From Sphingobium terrigena (GTDB lineage Bacteria > Pseudomonadota > Alphaproteobacteria > Sphingomonadales > Sphingomonadaceae), in NCBI RefSeq assembly GCF_003591655.1, contig NZ_QVRA01000018.1, positions 1 through 64,000 of the forward strand: a stretch of DNA of 64,000 nucleotides. The letters run 5' to 3'. Shown in pieces: positions 53,161 to 61,322 of the stretch (its first letter is position 1; each line of letters begins with the position of its first letter). Under the pieces are notes generated by a model. It did no database searches and was not told where the DNA came from. It saw nothing but the letters and a program-made list of their open reading frames with translations. The position numbers and the translations under genes are program-made.

Positions 53161-53374
53161 TTTGCCACTCCGTGCACTGGTAGAGCCGCCCGGGAAGATG
53201 CCTGCCGACACCGTGAGGACACGTTGGCGGCCGAGCGGCGTGGTGGACGGCTCCAAAGGAGCCACGGCCGTCGGCATTCCGGCCCGTGTCGGTGGGGCCG
53301 AGGCGCTACGCCCGGACCGGCCCCCCGAACGGCCGCCAAGAAGGAAGGGCGCGCGCGTTCGCGCGCGACGATCG
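53161..53374 (-). promoter_or_regulatory. Leader region upstream of traA
   Basis: This 214-bp gap separates the DsbC-like gene from the pilin gene. It contains the hairpins GGCTCC-AAA-GGAGCC (53251-53265) and GCGCGC-GTTC-GCGCGC near 53350-53368. A separate pilin promoter or a structured 5' leader is likely; no convincing -35/-10 pair was found. Confidence 0.45.
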
Positions 53375-54175
53375 TCAATGCTTCGCATCGATCTTCGCCG
53401 AATGGTCCGCGAGAAATTGCTCAAGCTCACCCTGCTGGAAGCCCGAGACGAGCTTGCCGTCGATGATCAGCGTCGGCGTGCCGCTGATACCGATCTTCTG
53501 GACGGCGATCGCATCGGCCTCGACCTTGGCATGGCCCGCCGCGCATTTGCGCAAGCTTGCCGGCTGCGCGCCGCCATAGATCGACTTGAACTCGGCCTCT
53601 TTGTCCGCCGAGCAGAGGATGTGTTCGGACTTCGCCGCGGCCTGCGGGTGAATGCCGCTCACGAAATAAATGAGCCGCCGGACCGGTTTCCCCTCTGCTG
53701 CCTTGGCGATCCAGAATTTCTCGAGCGCGCGGCAATAGGGGCATTCGGGATCGGTGAACTCGATCACCGTCGGCGCACCTTCGGGCCCGATCGCCAGTGC
53801 CTTCGCAGGATCCAACACGCCGAGCTTCTTTCGCGCGCTCGCATCCTGGGCCAACGCCGTGATGTTGACGCCATTCTTGTCGTAGACTGCGGCAAAGAGG
53901 ATTTGCTCGCTCTCCGGCGCATAATAGATGATGCGTCCGCCCGCGGTCGCCTGATAGATGGGACCCTTGACGGGTGCCGGTCCGAAGTCGTCGAACTTCA
54001 GGTTGGTGAAGGTCTGCTGCAGCTTCTGCTGCGCTTCCTCCGTTGCAGCACTGAACGGCGCCGTATCGCTCTGCTCCGCCGTTTGCGCCGACTGCGCGAT
54101 CGCGCTCGGACCAAGCGTCATCGCGCAAGCAATCAGTGACACGCGCCGAACCGCCCTGGACGTCGCGCCACTCAC
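53375..54175 (-). CDS. DsbC-like periplasmic disulfide isomerase of the tra operon
   Basis: This 266-aa protein has a signal peptide (LIACAMTLGPSAIAQS), an N-terminal dimerisation-like region and a thioredoxin fold. The active site is EFTDPECPYCRALEKFW; a GISGTPTLIIDG cis-Pro loop follows. It resembles the DsbC proteins encoded in many F-type operons, which serve the cysteine-rich TraN, TraU and TraH. The start is a GTG overlapping the previous stop (GTGA); a GTG further upstream would overlap by 37 nt. Confidence 0.88.
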   Translation of the reverse strand: MSGATSRAVRRVSLIACAMTLGPSAIAQSAQTAEQSDTAPFSAATEEAQQKLQQTFTNLKFDDFGPAPVKGPIYQATAGGRIIYYAPESEQILFAAVYDKNGVNITALAQDASARKKLGVLDPAKALAIGPEGAPTVIEFTDPECPYCRALEKFWIAKAAEGKPVRRLIYFVSGIHPQAAAKSEHILCSADKEAEFKSIYGGAQPASLRKCAAGHAKVEADAIAVQKIGISGTPTLIIDGKLVSGFQQGELEQFLADHSAKIDAKH

Positions 54176-54450
54176 GGGCGGGCACTCGCGAAGCGACGCG
54201 TGCTGCACTCGAAGGCATCACGGTCGATCTGCATCTGTACGCCGAGCGGCACAGCCGAGTGGGGCGCCGCCGCCGCAGGAGCCTCAGTCTTCGCCGCGAT
54301 GGCAAAACCATCGGCCGTCGCGATGACCCGAACCCGCGGCGCCGGTGTGCTGACGGGCGCGGCAACTTGCCGGGGGCAGGCCGAAGCTGGCATAGTGATG
54401 AGCGCAAGCAAGACGCCGCCCAGACTGTTCAAGACTATTCGTTTGGTCAT
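54172..54450 (-). CDS. Small exported protein, first gene of the tra operon
   Basis: This 92-residue protein has a signal peptide (LGGVLLALITMPASA) directly followed by CPRQ, so it is either a cleaved periplasmic protein or a lipoprotein. The rest is Ala/Pro-rich and ends in DRDAFECSTRRFASARP. An AGAGGAGG site lies 7 nt upstream of the ATG. The function is unknown. It is coupled to the DsbC-like gene. Confidence 0.7.
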   Translation of the reverse strand: MTKRIVLNSLGGVLLALITMPASACPRQVAAPVSTPAPRVRVIATADGFAIAAKTEAPAAAAPHSAVPLGVQMQIDRDAFECSTRRFASARP

Positions 54451-54757
54451 CAGACACGCCTCCTCTGTCCGGGAATCGCGTCTGCGATGACCGGGGAAAT
54501 TGATCGGGATCGGGCTGGGAGCGCTGAGTTGTCGAACGGTGCTCGCCGTCACCCCAAATCGGGATGACCGCGTCATGAAGTAAGTGATCGGGGTACCGCA
54601 ATAGGCAGGGCACTGCCGTGCCGAAGGCGGCAATCGCGGACCGCAATCGGCACATCCGTGCCGCAATTTGGGTCTCTAATCGTTCATCAAGTGCCCATTT
54701 GGGCTCAAATCTCGTCAAGCCATAAGGAGACAGGCACGAGTCGCAGGGAAGGGGAAA
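54451..54757. promoter_or_regulatory. Divergent control region before the tra operon
   Basis: The 307-bp gap should hold the main tra promoter (minus) and the promoter of the plus-strand gene at 54758. It contains CCGCAAT three times in the same orientation (54596, 54641 and 54661), related CGGCAATCG near 54629, and the palindrome GCCCATTTGGGC at 54693-54704. Repeated motifs of this kind suggest binding sites for a transfer regulator. Confidence 0.5.
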
Positions 54758-55189
54758 ATGGGAAAGGCGGCCTCAAGGACCTACAAATTGCGACTGTCGG
54801 ACCAGGGAATCGACCTGTTCCTTGCGTGCCACTACCGCCTGGCACAGGTCCTGCGCGACTTCATTCCTTATGGGGCGACTTTTTCCGTCGCGGTCGCGCT
54901 TCTCGAGCGCATGGATCCCGACGATATCGCGGCCGAGCTCGAGACGCGCTCCTGCCTGCAATGCACGGGCGACAAGACCTGCTTTGTTGGATCTTCGGCG
55001 GAACTCGCCGAGATCATGCAGCTGGTGTGCGAACGCTTGGTCGCATCCGATCGATTTGCGCAGAGCCCACCAGTCGGCAAGCTTTACGTCGTCGGTCTTG
55101 CTTCATTCCGAACCGCGGAAGATAAGGACCTTGCCCAGGCTTATCGCCGTATCGCCGGCCAGAGACCAAGACGGGCAAAGAAAAATTAA
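54758..55189 (+). CDS. Hypothetical protein divergent from tra
   Basis: This 143-residue soluble protein has a basic N terminus (MGKAASRTYKLRLSDQ), several amphipathic helices, and three cysteines in CLQCTGDKTCF. I do not recognise the family. Its position facing the tra operon across a motif-rich control region suggests a regulator of transfer, but no DNA-binding fold is obvious. Confidence 0.65.
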   Translation: MGKAASRTYKLRLSDQGIDLFLACHYRLAQVLRDFIPYGATFSVAVALLERMDPDDIAAELETRSCLQCTGDKTCFVGSSAELAEIMQLVCERLVASDRFAQSPPVGKLYVVGLASFRTAEDKDLAQAYRRIAGQRPRRAKKN

Positions 55190-55352
55190 CGGTATCCACG
55201 TTAGTTAAGGGGCCGCACTTCCGGTGTTGCGACCCTCGCCGTCTTCCAATTTGGAAACGATTGGATTTGACCGCGGGCATATTTAACACCAGTTTCCGCC
55301 CTGTCGAACTGTGCAAAGGGAGCTTTGAGCAACAGTCAGGGAGAACCTGCAC

Positions 55353-55769
55353 GTGTCGCTTCAAAGCACATCCAGCATTGGAGATGCGACTGTCCTTGCG
55401 CAGATCAAGGTGATCTCGGGAAAGTGCATCGAAGAGCGGAGACGGAAAGAACGGAAGACGCAGGAGCAGCTTGCCTCCGATGTCGGCATCGGTGTGCGCT
55501 GGCTGCGAGAGATCGAGTCGGGCAATCCGAAATCCTCGATTGAGGATCATCTGCGCTGCGCTTCCGGCGTGGGGCTTCCAGCCTCCTATTTCCTGATCCC
55601 GCTGATGTTCATGGATCATAAGATGGCGTTTCCACGGCAACTACTCCTCGATGATATTGCTGCTCTTGAAGAGCACTGCATCAGATGCATCGGCGACTAT
55701 TACGTTGATTCGATCGCGAGCCGGCTACGGCCAACGGCTCCGTGTCCGTCAACTGACGACGAAGATTGA
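55353..55769 (+). CDS. XRE-family helix-turn-helix regulator
   Basis: This 138-aa protein has an XRE/Cro-type DNA-binding domain: IEERRRKERKTQEQLASDVG followed by VRWLREIESGNPKSSIEDHL. The C-terminal extension has no recognised ligand domain. The start is a GTG; GGGAG lies about 10 nt upstream. It may control the lasso cluster or the transfer genes on either side. Confidence 0.78.
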   Translation: MSLQSTSSIGDATVLAQIKVISGKCIEERRRKERKTQEQLASDVGIGVRWLREIESGNPKSSIEDHLRCASGVGLPASYFLIPLMFMDHKMAFPRQLLLDDIAALEEHCIRCIGDYYVDSIASRLRPTAPCPSTDDED

Positions 55770-55782
55770 GGTCGCGCGGAAG

Positions 55783-56427
55783 ATGGCGCCCGAAGCGCTT
55801 ACCTCCGAGCGGGTCTATGCAGGCCTGCGCCGTGCGATCGTCGGCGGATATTACGCCCCCGGCACCACGCTTGTCGCACAGGCAATAGCCGAGGAATTTG
55901 GCACAAGCATCGCGCCAGTGCGCGATGCCATTCACCGACTGGTAGGGGAGGGTTTGATCGAGGCACATCATGGCGGGGGCTTCCAGCTTCCCGTCCTCAC
56001 CGAACAAGATCTCCGGGATCTGTATGTCTGGCATGGCCAGGTCTTGCGTCTCGCGATCAAACATCGCTCAAGCCCCAGCATCAGCATCGACATGTCTTCT
56101 ACCTTGGGCGCTCTTGACCCAAACGATACCCGCGCGATCACCGACGCAACGACGGAATTGTTCGGCCGACTGGCAGCCGGCTCGCGCAACCGGCTTCATG
56201 CGACGGCGATCGCGACCGTGGCTGACAAGCTGTATGCGACTCGGTTGCGCGAGTCGTCGATCAAGGACCGTGTTGGCGAACTCCAAGCGGTCTGGATCGC
56301 GACCGTGTCCGGTCGAGAATCGACCATCCGTGACGCTATCTGGGCCTATCATCGGCGGAGATTGCGCCGCGTTCCAGCTCTTATAAAATCGGGCGGCGGC
56401 GCGATGGCCGCGCAAGAATTTGATTAG
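55783..56427 (+). CDS. GntR-family regulator next to the lasso cluster
   Basis: This 214-aa protein has an N-terminal winged helix of the GntR type (YAGLRRAIVGGYYAPGTTLV, then FGTSIAPVRDAIHRLVGEG with LIEAHHGGGFQL). The C-terminal part begins like an FCD domain (TEQDLRDLYVWHGQVLRLAI) but is short. The ATG lies 13 nt after the XRE gene stop. It is the nearest regulator to the lasso precursor and the best candidate to bind the dyad at 56484-56510. Confidence 0.82.
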   Translation: MAPEALTSERVYAGLRRAIVGGYYAPGTTLVAQAIAEEFGTSIAPVRDAIHRLVGEGLIEAHHGGGFQLPVLTEQDLRDLYVWHGQVLRLAIKHRSSPSISIDMSSTLGALDPNDTRAITDATTELFGRLAAGSRNRLHATAIATVADKLYATRLRESSIKDRVGELQAVWIATVSGRESTIRDAIWAYHRRRLRRVPALIKSGGGAMAAQEFD

Positions 56428-56483
56428 ATTGGCCCAATCCGTAGCGACGTGAGCGTCATCTCCGGTCTAGCGTCGGCCACGCA

Positions 56484-56510
56484 TATAAGCTCCCATATCG
56501 GGCACTTATA
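56484..56510 (+). promoter_or_regulatory. 27-bp dyad upstream of the lasso precursor gene
   Basis: The site reads TATAAG-N2-CCC-N5-GGG-N2-CTTATA, with both half-sites (9 defined bases each) perfectly symmetric. It ends 71 bp before the precursor ATG and overlaps AT-rich sequence that could form a -10 element. It is a strong operator candidate, most likely for the adjacent GntR protein. Confidence 0.65.
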
Positions 56511-56581
56511 ACGTCTCGAATACGCTCCCCGGCCGGTAGCATTGCACCGCCGCAATCCGCGGCAAATGAAGGAGCTTTGTT

Positions 56582-56719
56582 ATGGACCGCGCAAATTCCG
56601 AACTCGACCAACCCATCATCGATCTCGGGTCGGTCGTGACCGAAACCAAGGGCGCCAACAAAGGCGGCCCTGACACGTTCACGCTCCCCATGAACCAGTC
56701 GGGGATCTCGGACGACTGA
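56582..56719 (+). CDS. Lasso peptide precursor
   Basis: This 45-residue peptide precedes lasso B and C genes and has a good AAGGAG site. The leader (residues 1-23) contains LDQPIIDLGSVV and ends in Thr-Lys, with the conserved Thr22 at position -2. The core should start at Gly24. Its first eight residues, GANKGGPD, place an Asp at core position 8, giving a Gly1-Asp8 isopeptide ring. The 14-residue tail is TFTLPMNQSGISDD. Leader and the SDD end resemble sphingonodin-type precursors as I remember them. Lys4 in the ring is unusual. Confidence 0.88.
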   Translation: MDRANSELDQPIIDLGSVVTETKGANKGGPDTFTLPMNQSGISDD

Positions 56720-56728
56720 CCGCCTGCG

Positions 56729-56754
56729 GCGCGCACTGCTCGGGCAGTGCGCGC
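56729..56754 (+). terminator. Strong hairpin between lasso precursor and processing genes
   Basis: GCGCGCACTGC and GCAGTGCGCGC form a perfect 11-bp stem with a TCGG loop, 10 nt after the precursor stop. Only a weak CCTTCT run follows. It probably attenuates transcription or stabilises the short precursor message, giving more precursor than enzyme. Confidence 0.7.
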
Positions 56755-56787
56755 CCTTCTCAGATTTCATTCAGAAACATTGGCAAC

Positions 56788-57465
56788 ATGCTCGCTATGG
56801 ATAGTCGCGGCTATAGTCTCCGAGCCGATATCGCCTTTTGCGTTGCTAATCGACGTGTGGTTTTTCTGAACTTGGCAACTGCACGATATTTCGCCTTGTC
56901 GCCCACACTCGATGCAGCGTTCCAACGAACCATGCAGTCGGAAATGGCCGAACCAACGGATATCGCCCAACTGGTCGAAGCAGGCCTGATGTCTCAAGAT
57001 TTTCAACCGCGAAGATCGCATTCAGCGCCAAATCTTCCGACTCCCACGCGGGATATCCCGTGTGTCACGCGGTCCAATACCAAGCGATTGCTCGCCCACT
57101 GCATTCTGGCTCAGCTTATGGCGGCCCGACGCCTACGGCGCAGGACGCTTATCGATACAGTCCGGTGGATATGCCAACGCCGCACGTTACTGTCAGACAG
57201 GATCTCGGCTAACTCCGAGGGGCAGTGGCCGAAAATCGCTGGCGCCTTCCTCGCCACGCATATGCTACGCATAAATTCCGATCACTGTCTCACCAGCTCA
57301 TTGGCGGCGCTTGATGTCGGACTCTCGCTTAGTGCCGACGCTCAGCTGGTGTTCGGCGTCTACCCGTCGCCGTTTTCGGCCCACAGCTGGCTGCAGGCAG
57401 GAGACACCGTGCTGAACGATCGCGTGGAATATGTCCGAACGTTCACGCCGATCATGGCCGTCTAA
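56788..57465 (+). CDS. Lasso peptide B protein (fused leader-binding and protease domains)
   Basis: This 225-aa enzyme binds the leader and cleaves it before core Gly1. The N-terminal part (about residues 8-75, with RRVVFLNLATARYFALSP) is a PqqD-like recognition element. The C-terminal part is a transglutaminase-like cysteine protease with C167 (SDHCLTSSLA), H199 (FSAHSW) and D211 (LNDRVE). Fusion of the two domains is normal in proteobacterial clusters. The ATG at 56788 has a weak ribosome site; an ATG at 56797 is an alternative. Its stop overlaps the cyclase start. Confidence 0.9.
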   Translation: MLAMDSRGYSLRADIAFCVANRRVVFLNLATARYFALSPTLDAAFQRTMQSEMAEPTDIAQLVEAGLMSQDFQPRRSHSAPNLPTPTRDIPCVTRSNTKRLLAHCILAQLMAARRLRRRTLIDTVRWICQRRTLLSDRISANSEGQWPKIAGAFLATHMLRINSDHCLTSSLAALDVGLSLSADAQLVFGVYPSPFSAHSWLQAGDTVLNDRVEYVRTFTPIMAV

Positions 57466-59225
57466 TGGTCACCCGATACCTGATCCTTGTCGGTCGCGTG
57501 GCCGACGAAGACCGGCAAAAAGTGGTGCTAGGTAGCGCCAGCGCGATGCACGTTGCAATCGAACGGCCTGGTTTCCGGGCGTTGGTCAACGATGAAATGG
57601 CCAGCTTGATCCTCCCGCGCGGTACGGGATGTATTATCGGAAAACTCTTCGCGAAATTCGGCCCCGCCCGTTCGATATCTCCTGAAGATCAGGAGGAGGG
57701 GGATCGCATCGCGTCACAGAGCGTCGCCGGCTTGATCAATCGCTACTGGGGCGAATATGTCGCGTGCTTCTTGCAACCACGCGGCGTGACGATCCTCCGC
57801 GACCCAGGCGCTGCATGCCCATGCTACTATCTGAGGCTCGTGGATGGCTATGCTATCGCCTCCGACATCAGCCTTCTTGTCGAATTCAAGTTCCTCCGCC
57901 CTCATGTCGCGTGGGACCAAATCCCTCGCTATCTCAGCGCGAAGGACCTGCCTTTCGAGCATACCGGCCTCCAGGGCGTTCGCGAACTGCTGGCTGGAAC
58001 GACGTTGACGGTCAGCAATGATCGCGCGGAAATTGCTTTGGCTTGGTCGCCTTGGGACCATGTGGAGCGAGATGCTCCGCCCGAGAGCGAAGACTTGCCG
58101 GCCCGGCTTTGGCGCACCGTTCATCAGTGTGTACGGTCCGCAGTCTCCGACATCGATTCAGGCTTGCTAATGTTATCGGGGGGCCTCGATTCCTCCGTTG
58201 TGGCATCATGCCTTGCTGGCGCGGCGACGCAAATATCCGCCATGACAATGGTCTCGTCGGATGCCTATGGTGACGAACGGCAATATGCTCAGGAAATGGC
58301 CTCCCACCAAGGCCTCCATCTCCACGAGCACCATTACAGCCTCGACGATATAGACCTATCCAAGTCTGTCGCGGCACGCCTTCCAAAGCCGGTCGCGGCC
58401 ATTCACGAACTTGCTCTCTATTCGGCTGTCGTCAGAAGATGTCGGGAAATCGGTGCCAGCGCGGTGATAACCGGTAATGGCGGAGACAACGTATTCTATA
58501 ATAGCAGCTCGGTTCGACCATTCTTCGACCGTCTCAAGGATGATGGGTTTTCCGTAGGCGCCTTTCATACCTTCAATGACATTTGCTCCATCACACGGGT
58601 TAGTTCGGGGAAAGCCCTGAAGGCTATCGCCTCGTTCGCGCTCCGGCCGCGGCACGAGTACGTCTGGGAGAGAGAAACCAGCTTTCTAGACGCAGCCCTG
58701 ACAGCGAGCCTCCGCAAAACAACATACGATCACGCCTGGTTATCCAGTCCACCCGGGGCGGCGGTTGGCAAGCTGGGCCATATCGCCTTTCTCTTGCGCA
58801 TGCAGAACCACATCGAAGGGTATCTTCGATCCGATGATCTTCCCGTGATCAACCCACTTACCAGCCAGCCCGTGCTTGAGCTTGCCCTGGCAATACCAAC
58901 CTGGCGCCAATTCGAAGGTGGTATCAACAGATCTGTCGTACGACGCGCGTTCCAGCAACATCTCCCGCCTTTGATCCTTGATCGCAGGCAAAAGGGAAGC
59001 CCGGGAGGTTTTGCACTGAGCATAATCGAAGCCAAGGCTACTGAGATTCGCGAGCGATTGCTGGACGGCGAGTTGGTGCGCAGGCGATTTCTCGACGGCG
59101 GCGCCATCGACCATGCTCTCCGTCAAGGACCCGCGATAGGGCTTGGATATATGCGCCTTCTGTCCTTCCTCGATATTGAAGCCTGGATCCGAAATTGGGA
59201 GGAAGGACAAACGAACGCCCCGTAG
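57465..59225 (+). CDS. Lasso cyclase (asparagine synthetase-like, C protein)
   Basis: This 586-aa ATP-dependent enzyme activates the ring Asp side chain and joins it to Gly1. The N-terminal half resembles a glutaminase-type domain without the catalytic Cys2. The synthetase half has the PPi loop SGGLDSS at 238-244, followed by ITGNGGDNVFY and RRQKGSPGGFA. Length matches lasso C proteins. Start and B stop overlap in TAATG, so B and C are co-translated. No ABC exporter gene follows. Confidence 0.92.
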   Translation: MVTRYLILVGRVADEDRQKVVLGSASAMHVAIERPGFRALVNDEMASLILPRGTGCIIGKLFAKFGPARSISPEDQEEGDRIASQSVAGLINRYWGEYVACFLQPRGVTILRDPGAACPCYYLRLVDGYAIASDISLLVEFKFLRPHVAWDQIPRYLSAKDLPFEHTGLQGVRELLAGTTLTVSNDRAEIALAWSPWDHVERDAPPESEDLPARLWRTVHQCVRSAVSDIDSGLLMLSGGLDSSVVASCLAGAATQISAMTMVSSDAYGDERQYAQEMASHQGLHLHEHHYSLDDIDLSKSVAARLPKPVAAIHELALYSAVVRRCREIGASAVITGNGGDNVFYNSSSVRPFFDRLKDDGFSVGAFHTFNDICSITRVSSGKALKAIASFALRPRHEYVWERETSFLDAALTASLRKTTYDHAWLSSPPGAAVGKLGHIAFLLRMQNHIEGYLRSDDLPVINPLTSQPVLELALAIPTWRQFEGGINRSVVRRAFQQHLPPLILDRRQKGSPGGFALSIIEAKATEIRERLLDGELVRRRFLDGGAIDHALRQGPAIGLGYMRLLSFLDIEAWIRNWEEGQTNAP

Positions 59226-59244
59226 GGCCTGACCCGAATTCGAA

Positions 59245-61320
59245 CTAGAGGGCCTCATGACAGAAAGTCTGATACGAGGCCTCCATGGTGCGGCACATGG
59301 CGCTCCACCGATTGAACTCTTCCACATGGTCTGGGGCGGATTCCGGCTTGAGCCCACGAACCCAGAAGTTGAACCAATCCAGGTTGCGTTGATACACCGC
59401 GAGACGATGAGCCGGTTGCAGCTTCACATGGTGCTCATGCGGAAACACATAAAGATCGACGGCACGGCCCTTCTCGCGCAAGCCCGTCAGACTTTCCAAT
59501 GCGCCCAAATACTCGTCATCCGGTGCTTGTATCAGAAGCGGAGCCCGCACGCGCGACGCATTGCGCGCGAGTGAAACAGGCGACCAAAAATCTTGCCGAT
59601 CCGCGGTCAGATCCGGCCATCCGATCTCCCGATAGTAGGATTGGCCGGCGGGGCCAAGGATCCAGGCTTGCGATGGTTCCCAGCAACAACCGCTCGCGGA
59701 CGCGGCGCTGAAAAGATCGCTATTGATCATAGCAAACTGAACAGTGGTCGAACCATCGCTCAAGCCTGTTATCCCGACGCGCTCAGGGTCAGCGATCCCG
59801 TCAGCGATGACCTGCTTCACCCCCGTTTCCACGGCAGATAGAATGCTTCTGCGCTCGCGAAAATTCTCTAAATTTGCCCGGTCCCGCATCGCTTGCGAGA
59901 CGTCGCCCGCCGCCACGATCGGGGAGCGCGGTCTTTGCACGCTTAAAACGGCATATCCTTGATTGGCGAATAACTGAATCGGGAACTCGTCGCCCGTCCC
60001 ACCGCGCAAAAATCCACGGCTAGTATATTGTACCACGATCAAAGGGTAACGCTTGCCTTTCCTATATCCCACGGGAAATACAAGATCACCGAAGCATGGG
60101 ACGCGCTGGTCATTGCTCCATCGCAAACGCCGAACAGCCCCGAGATCGAGATGGGCAAAACCCGGGTTTGGATCGAACACCGTGTCCGTTCGGCCCGTAC
60201 TGAGGTCGATGCGCACCAGATGTCTTGGCTGAAGCGACGTCTCACGCGCGCAGATGGCGCTCTCGCCCGCAGGAATGCAATCGATCAGCGCGGCATCGGT
60301 CTCATATAGCTTCCTGGGCGTCGCCGTTCCCACCTCCCAATCATAGAGAGCCGTCTGACTGTCGGCCCAACCACCGCGCCGCAGGTACAGGACGTGATTC
60401 ATTCCGGCGAGTTCGGGCTTACCGATTACCCCACCGCACAAAGGGCTGGGGCAAACGATTTCCTTGTCCTCGCGCCGAGCAACGACGCGACCCACCCCCA
60501 AACTGTCTTCCCTGGTGCCGGCTTGCCATCTGTCCACCGATGGAGCTGCTCCAAGGCCACTAAAAAGCTCTGCCTCCGCGCTCGTTGCGCTTCGTACCTG
60601 TCCGGTCAGGATAACGACGCTATAGGACACGGGGAGGGGGCCGGGAGCGAACGGCTCGTTTCGAGCCACCGGTGAAAATCGGCCGTCAAAATGATAGCCG
60701 ATCAGTGCCTCGCGGCCCAGCGCAAGACTGGAGGATTCCCGGTCCAGGGTCTTGACGACGATCGCACTGCCATCAGCCGTGAAGCGGAAATCCTCGATGT
60801 CCTGATCGCCGTGTGTCAGGGCTCCTCCGCCTGATCCGTCTACTGCTGTTCGCCAGACCTGGACTTTGTTGCCGACGAGCTTGAGGAAAGCCACTGTCGT
60901 CCCATCTGGCGCCCAACGCGGAGTGATCACCAACGGGAAGCCGGTCGGGAAGTCTGCCTTCCCAAGAAGGTTATCGAACTTCCAGAATATGGCTCCCGGC
61001 CCGCTATCGACGAGATTGGCCCGCCCATCTTTTGAAATAATATAGATTCCGCTGCAGTAGGTATTGGAGTCCGGGACTGCCCGCCTGACGCCGACGGCGA
61101 TTTGGCTTCCGTCCGGCGACAATGTGAACAGCGGATCCTCGGTGAGATCGGGCAGTGATCCCATATCAAGCAAGCCCGCCAAGTCCTCGGCTCTAAGTGT
61201 GCGGGCTGCAACTGACCGGTCGACCGCCAAAACACGATCACAATTCGCCGCCGCTGCCGCCGCGCAGGCAGGGAAAGTGAGTAGCCACAGGGCCACCCAG
61301 CACAACATCGGACGGATCAC
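59245..61320 (-). CDS. S9-family lasso peptide isopeptidase (AtxE-like)
   Basis: This exported 691-aa enzyme has a signal peptide (WLLTFPACAAAAA), a beta-propeller region and a C-terminal prolyl-oligopeptidase hydrolase domain. The nucleophile is S521 in ITGLSDGSTT, the acid is D601 or D602 in QAPDDEYL, and a His cluster lies at 628-631 in FPHEHHVK. Enzymes of this group open the isopeptide bond of the cognate lasso peptide after uptake. It converges on the cyclase gene (19-nt gap) and lies 2 nt after the TonB receptor, so the two form an import-and-degradation operon. Confidence 0.88.
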   Translation of the reverse strand: MIRPMLCWVALWLLTFPACAAAAAANCDRVLAVDRSVAARTLRAEDLAGLLDMGSLPDLTEDPLFTLSPDGSQIAVGVRRAVPDSNTYCSGIYIISKDGRANLVDSGPGAIFWKFDNLLGKADFPTGFPLVITPRWAPDGTTVAFLKLVGNKVQVWRTAVDGSGGGALTHGDQDIEDFRFTADGSAIVVKTLDRESSSLALGREALIGYHFDGRFSPVARNEPFAPGPLPVSYSVVILTGQVRSATSAEAELFSGLGAAPSVDRWQAGTREDSLGVGRVVARREDKEIVCPSPLCGGVIGKPELAGMNHVLYLRRGGWADSQTALYDWEVGTATPRKLYETDAALIDCIPAGESAICARETSLQPRHLVRIDLSTGRTDTVFDPNPGFAHLDLGAVRRLRWSNDQRVPCFGDLVFPVGYRKGKRYPLIVVQYTSRGFLRGGTGDEFPIQLFANQGYAVLSVQRPRSPIVAAGDVSQAMRDRANLENFRERRSILSAVETGVKQVIADGIADPERVGITGLSDGSTTVQFAMINSDLFSAASASGCCWEPSQAWILGPAGQSYYREIGWPDLTADRQDFWSPVSLARNASRVRAPLLIQAPDDEYLGALESLTGLREKGRAVDLYVFPHEHHVKLQPAHRLAVYQRNLDWFNFWVRGLKPESAPDHVEEFNRWSAMCRTMEASYQTFCHEAL

Positions 61321-61322
61321 GA

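Noticed and set aside
54595..54667. CCGCAAT repeats as replication iterons or oriT
   Set aside because: No Rep or relaxase gene is adjacent, copies are few and unevenly spaced, and no nic-like site was seen.
56788..59225. Missing lasso exporter (ABC transporter) as a sign of a broken cluster
   Set aside because: Lasso clusters with an isopeptidase and TonB receptor usually lack a dedicated exporter, so its absence is normal.
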